The notes: a model not told the origin generated them from the letters alone. Shown: positions 1 through 6,694, counted from the first letter of the stretch. The stretch: 9,110 nucleotides of DNA from 2-01-FULL-45-10 sp964433975 (GCA_964433975.1 CAYSSS010000064.1:1-9110); one strand, 5' to 3'. Translations and numbers: made by a program.

Positions 1-166
1 GCCCTGTCTCTATGCTCAAATTAACCTGATTAATACCGCAGCAAACAAAATCCTCGATATCAATCAACTCAATTCCAAAATATTTACAAACCCACCTGGA
101 GGCAAGTTCATACTGAAGAACCTTTGTGGGTGTAGTGCAGCCTAAAAATAAAGCATATTTATTCAT
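1..166 (-). CDS. hdrB: HdrB-like CCG-domain subunit, 5' part only
   Basis: This is the first 55 residues of a HdrB-type subunit; the rest lies beyond the left edge. The start ATG at 166 overlaps the hdrC stop in an ATGA arrangement, typical of translational coupling. The fragment begins MNKYALFLGCTTPTK, the usual N-terminus of the family, and has Cys10 followed 31 residues later by Cys42-Cys43-Gly. That matches the start of a CCG domain (CX31-39CCX35-36CXXC). In known heterodisulfide reductases two such domains bind the non-cubane [4Fe-4S] clusters where a disulfide is cleaved. The second half of this domain and the second domain cannot be seen. Being next to hdrC and hdrA supports the call strongly. 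The natural substrate is unknown: bacteria usually lack CoM-S-S-CoB, so another disulfide or thiol carrier is likely, which is inference. A glycolate-oxidase GlpC/LutA-type CCG protein is the main alternative and is less likely given the neighbours. Confidence 0.85.
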   Translation of the reverse strand, partial: MNKYALFLGCTTPTKVLQYELASRWVCKYFGIELIDIEDFVCCGINQVNLSIETG

Positions 167-750
167 TCTGAATTAACTCTTGGCTTAACTTTATCGATAC
201 TTGTTGACTTAATTATTTTCTTGAGTTTCTGGTGATCCTCCTTTAGCGGAGGAAGTAAAAACCCTTCTCTTTTTTTAACCCAGTTATCTTCAGTAGGAAA
301 AACTATACCTGTTTCGATCACCTGCCTTGTCTGCTCAACCCAGGCTGCCGGCGCATAACCTTCTTTGGCCGCCATATTCTTTAAGACATTCAAGATATTA
401 AAAAACTTAACATTCTGAGGGCAGCGTTGTTCGCAATTGTGGCAGGTAGCGCAATACCAGATATAAGGACTGCTTAAAACCTGCTTTTTCATACCTAATC
501 TCACCATCTTGGCAAGTTTCTTCGGGTTATATTCCGGAAATACTTCATGGATAGGGCACCCTGCCGAACAAGTCCCGCAACTAAAACAGGCATTTAAACC
601 CTGCGCATCAGGATATAGCAAAACCAAAGATTTAAAATTCTGGTCAAGCTCTGATGTAGAAACCGGTTTTTTAAATTCAATCCTTCGGCCTTGCTCAGGA
701 TTGATACTGAGCGTAGTCGAAGTACCAAGCGTCTTTTTAGGCTTATTCAC
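163..750 (-). CDS. hdrC: HdrC-like iron-sulfur subunit
   Basis: HdrC-type electron-transfer subunit, 195 residues, close to the family's usual length. Two CxxCxxCxxxCP motifs, at Cys55/58/61/65 and Cys100/103/106/110, should bind two [4Fe-4S] clusters that pass electrons between HdrA and HdrB in the cytoplasm. The motif LDQNF at 35-39 is the usual family start region. The start is GTG at 750, overlapping the redoxin stop by 8 bases; AAGAAGG abuts it and a GGAGG lies 12 bases upstream. Residues about 9-24 are encoded by a palindromic repeat also found at 2837-2882, so the first roughly 28 residues look like an acquired extension. No ATG, GTG or TTG occurs between the repeat and LDQNF, so the extension is probably translated. 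A TTG at residue 42 would be a less likely start. The gene ends in an ATGA overlap with hdrB. Confidence 0.9.
   Translation of the reverse strand: MNKPKKTLGTSTTLSINPEQGRRIEFKKPVSTSELDQNFKSLVLLYPDAQGLNACFSCGTCSAGCPIHEVFPEYNPKKLAKMVRLGMKKQVLSSPYIWYCATCHNCEQRCPQNVKFFNILNVLKNMAAKEGYAPAAWVEQTRQVIETGIVFPTEDNWVKKREGFLLPPLKEDHQKLKKIIKSTSIDKVKPRVNSE
681..728. repeat. Palindromic repeat, copy A, inside hdrC
   Basis: Short interspersed palindromic element. An inner stem gctcag (693-698) pairs with ctgagc (707-712) around an 8-base loop, and an outer ttcg (684-687) pairs with cgaa (718-721). It shares the core ttgatactgag and the flank gtcgaagta with copy B at 2837-2882, in the same orientation. It lies wholly within the hdrC reading frame and encodes residues about 9-24 of that protein. 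It is one base shorter than copy B on the gtcgaa side. I recognise the TTCGAC/CTCAG core as the kind of repeat scattered through many bacterial genomes, but I cannot assign it to a named family. Confidence 0.8.
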
Positions 751-1012
751 CCTTCTTGAGTTCCTCCATAAGCGCTTTCTTTAATTCTTCCTTTTTTGGT
801 ACTCCCATAAATTTAAGTTCGCCATTAATAGCTATGGCAGGAACCGACATGATGCCATACTGTGATGCTCTAGTAGTATCAACGGTTATATCCACTTCCT
901 CCACTGTTATCTCACCCTTTAACTCTTCGGATAAACTTTTAAGCATCTCCTTTACTACCGGACAACCAACACACCCGGGTGACATAAATTCCTCTACATA
1001 AACCTCTGCCAT
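743..1012 (-). CDS. Small thioredoxin/glutaredoxin-like redoxin
   Basis: A compact cytosolic dithiol protein of 89 residues with a thioredoxin fold. The active site Cys14-Val-Gly-Cys17 follows the first strand (EEFMSPGCVGCP). SVPAI at 56-60 carries the expected cis-proline, followed by the typical INGELKFMGVP end strand and a final helix. From memory it resembles the short archaeal thioredoxins of methanogens (MTH807/MJ0307 type) more than the roughly 105-residue bacterial TrxA. The start ATG at 1012 has a good Shine-Dalgarno AAGGAGA (1021-1027) 8 bases upstream, which overlaps the hdrA stop; its own end overlaps hdrC by 8 bases. It therefore sits inside the hdr operon between hdrA and hdrC, with a TrxR-like gene just upstream of hdrA. 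That order suggests it is a redox partner of one or both; this is inference. Confidence 0.88.
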   Translation of the reverse strand: MAEVYVEEFMSPGCVGCPVVKEMLKSLSEELKGEITVEEVDITVDTTRASQYGIMSVPAIAINGELKFMGVPKKEELKKALMEELKKGE

Positions 1013-1020
1013 AATTAATA

Positions 1021-1027
1021 TCTCCTT
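1021..1027 (-). promoter_or_regulatory. Ribosome binding site of the redoxin gene
   Basis: AAGGAGA on the minus strand, 8 bases before the ATG at 1012. It overlaps the TAA stop of hdrA (1026-1028), consistent with coupled translation of hdrA and the redoxin gene. Confidence 0.7.
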
Positions 1028-2810
1028 AATTTGGCCTGTTTGATTTCACAATAAGCTCGGGCAGTTGTATTTCGCCTTTCCTTAGTTCGCTATCCGTGCA
1101 AGACACTGCTGCTTTTGCCTGCACAATTGAATCGGGAATATCTTTCGGCCCTTGTGCTGAACCGCAGATATAAACACCCCTGACATTTGTCTCAACAGGC
1201 CGAAGCTTAGGATGGACTTCCTTAAAAAAGCCGTTTCCATCCAAATTTATGCCTAAAAGCTCCGCAAGCTGTTTTGCGCCCTTAGATGGCACAGTCGCGC
1301 AAGATAATATAACTAAATCCACTTCCAACCTAAGAAGCTCACCTATATCAGAATCCTCAACCTTCAAAATAAGGTTTTTTGTTTCGGAATCTTCAATAAC
1401 CTCCGCGGGCCTGCCATGAATGAAATTAACACCGATCTCTCTAGTGCGCTTGTAATATTCTTCAAATCCCTTGCCGGTAGTACGCATATCTATATAAGAA
1501 ATATAAACTTGAGTATCAGGTAAAACCATCTCCTTTATTATCTGAGCATGCTTTAACGCGTACATGCAACAAACAGCGGAACAGTATCCATTCGCATTCT
1601 CATCACGTGAGCCCACACATTGAATCATCGCGACACTCTTTGGCTCTTCTCCATCAGTAGGCCTTAAAAGTTTACCCTTTGTAGGCCCATCTATATCCAG
1701 AAGTCTTGCCAGCTGAAATTGAGTGATAACATTACCATACCGCTCATACCCATATTCGGTCTTATGCGAAGGATTATATTCATCAAAACCCGTAGCCACA
1801 ATAATGGCACCCACCCTTAACTCTATTGCCTTAGGCTGCTGCCCAAAATCTATTGCTTGAGCAGGACAAGTCTTCTCGCATAACCTACAAGAACCTTTCT
1901 GAAAATAAAGGCAATTTTGGGCGTCTATGACAGCTTTCCTGGGTATCGCCTGATCATAAGGTATGTATATTGCCCCACGCCCACCCAATCCTTTCGAATA
2001 TTCATTGTCGATCACCTTTGTAGGACATTTTTCAATGCATAACCCGCAGCCAGTACATTTTTTTTCATCAACATATCTGGGTTTTTGATTAACTACAACA
2101 CTGAAATTACCTATATGGCCTTCCACATTTTTTACCTCTGAATTGGTCAATAAATTTATGTTCGGATGGATATTGGCAAACGCGGTCTTAGGCGCTAATA
2201 TGCAAGGAGCGCAGTCATTTGTGGGAAAAACTTTATAGAGTAATGCCATCTTACCTCCTATAGTCGGCAATCGCTCTACAAGGTGTACCTTATACCCTTT
2301 ATCCGCTAAATCTAAAGAAGCTTCTAATCCCGCCACACCTGCCCCAATGACCAAAACTGACTGATTAACTTCTACGGTAACCTTGGGGATTATCCGCTTT
2401 AAGCGCATTCTTTTTACAGCTTGCTCGATGAGCCTTTGGGAGTTTTCTAATGCCTGTTCCGGGCCAACCTTACTTGGGCTGCCAAACATAGTCCATTTTC
2501 TGATATCAATTAAATCTATAAACGCAGGATCTATTCCCAAATGCTTTGTGCATCGTTGAAAAGTCGTCAAATGCAAACCAGGGTCACAGGCGACAACAAC
2601 AATTCTGCCTAACTCATTATCCTTTGTGGCATTCTGAATGGCAATCTGACCTTCTTCAGAACAGGAAAACTTATTATCAGTAACAAAAACAACTCCCTCC
2701 AGTTTCTTTGAGCTTTCAACTAAAGCCTTTATATTTACGCCTCCGGCAATATTCTTGCCGCAATGGCATATAAAAACACCTATTCGTTTCTGCTCTTTAT
2801 CTTGCGCCAA
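1026..2810 (-). CDS. hdrA: HdrA-like FAD and iron-sulfur subunit
   Basis: Flavin subunit of an Hdr-type complex, 594 residues, cytosolic. In order: an N-terminal HdrA-specific region with CHCGKNIAGGV (15-25) and VACDPGLH (73-80); a Rossmann FAD site VIGAGVAG (154-161) followed by IGGKMALLYKVFPTNDCAPC up to 203; an inserted two-cluster ferredoxin domain with Cys252/255/258/262 and Cys300/308/311/315; the HdrA signature CVGSRDE (398-404) with Cys410, Cys414 and Cys415; and the closing FAD segment GVYICGSAQGPKDIP (545-559). In characterised enzymes this subunit performs flavin-based electron bifurcation between ferredoxin and a disulfide. The protein ends about 35 residues after that last segment, so the C-terminal ferredoxin domain of methanogen HdrA appears absent. 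The predicted start is TTG at 2810, with GGGGA (2820-2824) 9 bases upstream. A gene for the MvhD or FrhB-type partner is not in view. Confidence 0.93.
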   Translation of the reverse strand: MAQDKEQKRIGVFICHCGKNIAGGVNIKALVESSKKLEGVVFVTDNKFSCSEEGQIAIQNATKDNELGRIVVVACDPGLHLTTFQRCTKHLGIDPAFIDLIDIRKWTMFGSPSKVGPEQALENSQRLIEQAVKRMRLKRIIPKVTVEVNQSVLVIGAGVAGLEASLDLADKGYKVHLVERLPTIGGKMALLYKVFPTNDCAPCILAPKTAFANIHPNINLLTNSEVKNVEGHIGNFSVVVNQKPRYVDEKKCTGCGLCIEKCPTKVIDNEYSKGLGGRGAIYIPYDQAIPRKAVIDAQNCLYFQKGSCRLCEKTCPAQAIDFGQQPKAIELRVGAIIVATGFDEYNPSHKTEYGYERYGNVITQFQLARLLDIDGPTKGKLLRPTDGEEPKSVAMIQCVGSRDENANGYCSAVCCMYALKHAQIIKEMVLPDTQVYISYIDMRTTGKGFEEYYKRTREIGVNFIHGRPAEVIEDSETKNLILKVEDSDIGELLRLEVDLVILSCATVPSKGAKQLAELLGINLDGNGFFKEVHPKLRPVETNVRGVYICGSAQGPKDIPDSIVQAKAAVSCTDSELRKGEIQLPELIVKSNRPN

Positions 2811-2836
2811 TTTTAAATATCCCCGCTTTTATCAAC

Positions 2837-2882
2837 CTTTCGACAGGCTCAGGGTTGATACTGAGCCGCCGTCGAAGTATCA
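2837..2882. repeat. Palindromic repeat, copy B, at the end of the TrxR-like gene
   Basis: Near-perfect hairpin: ttcgac (2839-2844) pairs with gtcgaa (2871-2876), and ggctcag (2846-2852) pairs with ctgagcc (2861-2867), around the 8-base loop ggttgata. It is a direct copy of the element at 681-728 with a few substitutions and one extra base on the gtcgaa side. Its minus-strand sequence supplies the last nine residues and the TGA stop (2849-2851) of the TrxR-like gene. The rest fills most of the 38-base gap before hdrA. The hairpin could also affect mRNA stability or coupling to hdrA. There is no U-run next to it, so it does not look like an intrinsic terminator. Confidence 0.88.
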
Positions 2883-3805
2883 AGTATGTCATTAATCGCC
2901 ATAGCCGCCTGGGCAGCAGCTGTTACCATCCTCTTTACCGGATGATTAGTTACGTCGCCAACCGCATATATGCCATCAATATTCGTTCTTCCTTTTTCAT
3001 CGACAATAATATAGCCTTTTTCATTTATGCTTATTCCGGCCTTTTCTGCCAACTGGCTATTAGGCGCCTCTTCTAACTGAAAAAATACGCCATCGGTATC
3101 TATTTCTCTAATTTCTTGAGTTTTCTTATTAAACAAAACAACGCTTTTTATTTTAACATCTCCTTTGAGTTCTTTTACTTCCACATTATTTAAAATTTCC
3201 GCTTTCTTTGCTATCAATCTCTCTATAAGAATCTTCTCTGCCTCTATTCTGGGCCTTAAACATATCAAAACCACCGATGACGCCAATTCAGATAAATATG
3301 AAGCAACTTCTGCCGCGGGACTGCCTTCTCCTATTACAACTACCTTTTTATTTCTAAAAAAGGTACCGTCACACACCGCGCAATAGCTAACTCCCTTTCC
3401 GCGAAATATATCCTCACCGGTTACACCAAGCGCCCTTGGGTACCTTCCCGAAGCAATAATTACGTTATCGGCTGTATATTTAGATTTATCTGTTTCCACT
3501 ATCTTTTCTCTGCCTTCAAGATGCAAATTAAGAACTTTCTCAAACTGGCATATTTCAATCTTGGATCCCTTACACTGCTCAACCATTCTATCGATTAAAT
3601 TTTTGCCGCTAAGGCCTTCGCTAAAACCAGGATAGTTTTCCAATAGGGGAATTTCCGCAGCTAAACCTCCGGGAATATTTTCCTCAAAAATGGATGCCTC
3701 AAGGCCGAAATAGCGCGCATATATGCCCGCGCTAAGGCCTGCCGGTCCCGCGCCTATTATGATTACATTCCGATGCCGCATTTTGCTTTCTGCCATTTTT
3801 TTCAA
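2849..3805 (-). CDS. Thioredoxin-reductase-like flavoprotein with altered NADPH site
   Basis: Low-molecular-weight thioredoxin reductase family, 318 residues. Visible parts: FAD site GAGPAG (18-23), redox-active Cys142-Ala-Val-Cys145 in CAVCDG, and the closing FAD segment GIYAVGD (278-284). The nucleotide-binding half is degenerate. The usual GGGNSA/GGGNTA is GEGSPA (159-164). The HRRDxxR stretch, whose arginines hold the NADPH 2'-phosphate, reads CLRPRIE (182-188). The usual GxxPN is EEAPN (245-249). The donor may therefore be NADH, ferredoxin or another carrier rather than NADPH; this is inference. The likely acceptor is the CxxC redoxin encoded two genes downstream. The predicted start is TTG at 3805, with GGGTGA about 10 bases upstream; the ATG codons at residues 4 and 9 are alternatives. 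The last nine residues and the stop come from palindromic repeat copy B, and the family core seems complete before them. Confidence 0.87.
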   Translation of the reverse strand: MKKMAESKMRHRNVIIIGAGPAGLSAGIYARYFGLEASIFEENIPGGLAAEIPLLENYPGFSEGLSGKNLIDRMVEQCKGSKIEICQFEKVLNLHLEGREKIVETDKSKYTADNVIIASGRYPRALGVTGEDIFRGKGVSYCAVCDGTFFRNKKVVVIGEGSPAAEVASYLSELASSVVLICLRPRIEAEKILIERLIAKKAEILNNVEVKELKGDVKIKSVVLFNKKTQEIREIDTDGVFFQLEEAPNSQLAEKAGISINEKGYIIVDEKGRTNIDGIYAVGDVTNHPVKRMVTAAAQAAMAINDILDTSTAAQYQP

Positions 3806-3842
3806 ATATTATTCACCCGCTATTGCCGTCAAGGCGCACCGT

Positions 3843-4427
3843 TTAACGCTTCCTAAAATTTAATATATAACCTTTTACCTTGTTATCGTCATGAATTAAT
3901 TCAGTATGAATTTCCCTTTCAAATTTGAAACCGGATTTTTCAATTTCCTTTTTAATTTCTTGGTTCGAGGTGACGTCTGTATGCGTAACAAGATGAGTCG
4001 GATAAACTGAAACAAGACCATTCTCCTTAGCAATTTTCTTGATAGTTCGATATAGTTTCATCCTATCTTTTACAGTGCTTCTATCATTTTTACCCACTAA
4101 ATGTATGGCATCATAACACAAAACCACATCAACCGTATCCGCGCCTAAAGGAATTTTCGTTTCTTCATTTATCAGTTCAACATTTGTTATCCTCTCCTCT
4201 TCTAATTTCCTCTTTAGCTTATTTAAAACATTTTTATCCTTATCCACGGCATATACTTTAGCGTTTGCGCCTACTACTTTTGAGGCGGGGATTGTGTAAT
4301 GCCCCTCACCTGAGCCAAAATCTAACACGTTTTGGCCTTTTTTAACACCAACTCCTTCTAAAAACTTTTCACCATCCTCTTCTATCCACTTCCTAATATT
4401 GTCTGTCATCTTAATTGTGCTCTTCAC
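3843..4427 (-). CDS. Class I SAM-dependent methyltransferase
   Basis: A small single-domain methyltransferase of 194 residues. Motif I is VLDFGSGEGHYTIPAS (34-49), the glycine-rich SAM loop. The acidic residue ending strand 2 is in YAVDKD (59-64, Asp62). The motif IV region is VDVVLCYDAIHL (99-110). The C-terminal half carries the usual strand-helix pattern ending in KGYILNFRKR. It belongs to the broad UbiE/ArsM-like group (Methyltransf_11/25/31 type). The substrate cannot be read from the sequence: small molecules, quinones and metalloids are all possible. The cysteines expected of an ArsM arsenic methyltransferase are lacking, with only one Cys visible (104). It lies between two flavoprotein genes in the same operon. 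The predicted GTG at 4427 has no clear Shine-Dalgarno; the ATG at residue 7 is equally plausible. Confidence 0.82.
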   Translation of the reverse strand: MKSTIKMTDNIRKWIEEDGEKFLEGVGVKKGQNVLDFGSGEGHYTIPASKVVGANAKVYAVDKDKNVLNKLKRKLEEERITNVELINEETKIPLGADTVDVVLCYDAIHLVGKNDRSTVKDRMKLYRTIKKIAKENGLVSVYPTHLVTHTDVTSNQEIKKEIEKSGFKFEREIHTELIHDDNKVKGYILNFRKR

Positions 4428-4450
4428 TAAGCAAATTTCAAAATCAACAT

Positions 4451-5803
4451 TTATTTGCTATACAGCTCTTCGAAAACGCTTTCGGCGGCTAACGCTATGG
4501 GTTCTCTGCCAGGATCCGGGGATAACTCCGGCTGACCGGCACATCTTACGGTAACTAAATCCAAAACCTTCAAGCCGCACCTTATCGCTAAAGCAACCAC
4601 ATCAATGTATCTCACCGGACATTCGGAATCACTGATTATCTGACCGCCTATCAATTTCTGGCTCTGTTTATCAAATATAAGCTTTACAGTATAGGGCTTT
4701 CGCTCCCGCATCATAGAATGTTTGCTAATAGACTCTTGTTTCGATGTAATCACCTCAATACCTTCCTTTTTAGCCTCCGATTCGGTGATACCTGCCCCTG
4801 CTATAGATTTATCAAAAAATTTCGTGCAAAAGCTGTTAATTAAAGGCGGGAACTTTACGTTAAAACCCAAAATGTTCTTAGCTATAACCCTCCCGGCGAT
4901 AACCGCATTCGGGCGTAATTGGCCAAGCGCCGGTTTACCCGTAACATGACTCCGGTATTCTATAAGATCCCCCCCGGCGTATATATTAGGGTCCGAAGTC
5001 TGTAAATTCTGATTAACCTTTAAACCAAGCCTACCCAGCTCTAATCCGGCATCTTTAGCTAATTCAACATTACAGCGGGCGCCTGTGGAGATAATAATCA
5101 TATCTGTATTCACTTCTTCGCCTGAAGCCAGTATTACGCTTTTGACAACATCTGTTCCGTTAATCGTTGTTACCTTTTGATTTAACTTTAGTTGCACCCC
5201 CTTATCTCTCATAAAATCCTGCACTTCTTCAGTCATATCTCTATCTAAAATACTTGGCATAATATGTTCGAGCATTTCGACAAGCGTTATTTTTATTCCC
5301 TGCCGGGAAAGTAAATAAGCCTCTTCAATCCCTATTGCGCCGGCGCCCAAAAGAACGACATTCCTCACGCGTCTTGAATTTATCCAATTGAGAATATTAA
5401 CGGCGTCGCCGCTTGTGCGAAGAGTAAATACTCCGGGTAGGTCAATTCCTGGAATGGGGGGCATGATAGGTTTAGCGCCGGTAGCCAGAACAAGTTTGTC
5501 ATAAGGATAAGTACCGCCATCAGCGGTTGTAACTATTTTTTTCTCTCTATCTACTTTAACCGCTGTTACATTTACCAACTTTATTCCCTTTTCTGTAAAT
5601 ATGCTATCGTCTTTATAAGAGGAATCTACCATAACATTACCGCAACATATATAAGGGGTCGCGCATCTTGTCAACAAGCCTTTTTCCTGCGGTTCCCGGA
5701 TTATAGTTACCTCAAGAGAAGGTCTCAATTTTTTTACCGCTAGAGCGGCTAACGCGCCGCACCCGGAACATCCTATAGCGATTACTTTTCTTATTCCAGC
5801 CAT
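4451..5803 (-). CDS. NADH oxidase / CoA-disulfide reductase-like flavoprotein
   Basis: A pyridine nucleotide-disulfide oxidoreductase of 450 residues, the usual length for the Nox/CoA-disulfide reductase/persulfide reductase group. The order is: N-terminal FAD site, catalytic-type Cys47 in TRCATPY (45-51), ATGA (107-110), NAD site LGAGAIGIE (152-160) with Glu176 after the next strand (favouring NADH), YAGGD (275-279), and a dimerisation domain from about 320. The FAD loop reads IGCSGCG (10-16), replacing the second Gly of GxGxxG with Ser and adding a CxxC pair (Cys12, Cys15). Further cysteines lie at 53-54 (ICCG), 395, 409 and 421. The C-terminus CAGQPELSPDPG (421-432) replaces the YAPPFS-type segment of classical members. 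The substrate could be a thiol disulfide, a persulfide or oxygen. The ATG at 5803 has AAAAAGG 7 bases upstream. Confidence 0.85.
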   Translation of the reverse strand: MAGIRKVIAIGCSGCGALAALAVKKLRPSLEVTIIREPQEKGLLTRCATPYICCGNVMVDSSYKDDSIFTEKGIKLVNVTAVKVDREKKIVTTADGGTYPYDKLVLATGAKPIMPPIPGIDLPGVFTLRTSGDAVNILNWINSRRVRNVVLLGAGAIGIEEAYLLSRQGIKITLVEMLEHIMPSILDRDMTEEVQDFMRDKGVQLKLNQKVTTINGTDVVKSVILASGEEVNTDMIIISTGARCNVELAKDAGLELGRLGLKVNQNLQTSDPNIYAGGDLIEYRSHVTGKPALGQLRPNAVIAGRVIAKNILGFNVKFPPLINSFCTKFFDKSIAGAGITESEAKKEGIEVITSKQESISKHSMMRERKPYTVKLIFDKQSQKLIGGQIISDSECPVRYIDVVALAIRCGLKVLDLVTVRCAGQPELSPDPGREPIALAAESVFEELYSK

Positions 5804-5857
5804 TTCATTTCCTTTTTATCTTTTACAAACCCCATCCCCTAAACAAGAAGGTTTATC

Positions 5858-6694
5858 TCAAGCGTTTGAGTTCCTACGCTTTTTGAATAAAAATATAAAA
5901 ACCCCCGCCAATACCATACCAAAACAAAAAATCTGCCCCATGGTAAATGGGCCTAAAATAAATCCTAATTGAGGATCGGGTTCTCGAAAAAATTCTATGA
6001 AAAACCTCAAAATCCCATAACCGACAAGATACAAAGAAAAAATAAAACCATCAAAATATTTTATTTTTCTTAAGCTCCAAAGAATTATAAAAAGAAAAAT
6101 TCCTTCAAAGAACGCTTCATAAAGTTGAGAAGGATGCCGTAGCTGATGGGTTAAATCTAAGGGAAAATACATCCCCCAAGAAACATTAGTTACACGGCCA
6201 TAGAGTTCGCCATTAATAAAGTTACCCAGCCTTCCAAAAGCATAACCTAAAGGAACAGCGGGAATAAAAAGATCAGCCAATCGCCAAAAATTTATCTTAT
6301 TTTTGTAGCAAAAAAGGATGCAAACAACCACTACGCCGCATAATCCACCATGGTAAGACATTCCATAGATGCCGGTGTAATGAAATCCGCCGGAAAAATC
6401 AAAAGGAAAGACTATTCTAAACGGGTTGGCAATAAAATATTTGAGGTCGTAGAATAAAACATACCCTAATCTGCCTCCGATTAAAACACCAAATAGCACC
6501 CAAAAAATAAAATTACTGACAACTTTTTTTGTAAACTCAAATCTTTCTTTCTCAAGCCTATAAAGAACTAAACAATAAGTAATAAAAAATGCTACTACAT
6601 ACATTATCCCATACCAACGAATTTCCAAAGGCCCTACATGGAATGCAACTGGATTTATGTGCTCTGGAATATGTGACCAAATAGAAAATCTCAT
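5858..6694 (-). CDS. lgt: Prolipoprotein diacylglyceryl transferase
   Basis: Inner-membrane enzyme that moves the diacylglyceryl group of phosphatidylglycerol to the lipobox cysteine of prolipoproteins, the first step of lipoprotein maturation. The 278-residue length is normal. Visible hallmarks are the Lgt signature GRLGNFINGELYG (154-166), the catalytic-type histidine in GMSYHGG (111-117), HPSQLYE (187-193), and FREPDPQLG (236-244) with the conserved arginine. About seven hydrophobic membrane segments are visible, for example near 30-45, 60-80, 118-129, 143-153, 196-208, 217-235 and 251-270, followed by a basic KKRR tail. The ATG at 6694 has no clear Shine-Dalgarno, but the N-terminus (NPVAF..GPLEIRWYG) matches the family. 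It sits 69 bases after the radical SAM gene and 54 bases before the Nox-like gene; no functional link to either is evident. Confidence 0.97.
   Translation of the reverse strand: MRFSIWSHIPEHINPVAFHVGPLEIRWYGIMYVVAFFITYCLVLYRLEKERFEFTKKVVSNFIFWVLFGVLIGGRLGYVLFYDLKYFIANPFRIVFPFDFSGGFHYTGIYGMSYHGGLCGVVVVCILFCYKNKINFWRLADLFIPAVPLGYAFGRLGNFINGELYGRVTNVSWGMYFPLDLTHQLRHPSQLYEAFFEGIFLFIILWSLRKIKYFDGFIFSLYLVGYGILRFFIEFFREPDPQLGFILGPFTMGQIFCFGMVLAGVFIFLFKKRRNSNA

Noticed and set aside
2837..2882. The hairpin as an intrinsic terminator between the TrxR-like gene and hdrA.
   Set aside because: No U-run follows the stem on the minus strand, and the same element occurs within the hdrC coding sequence, where termination would be destructive.
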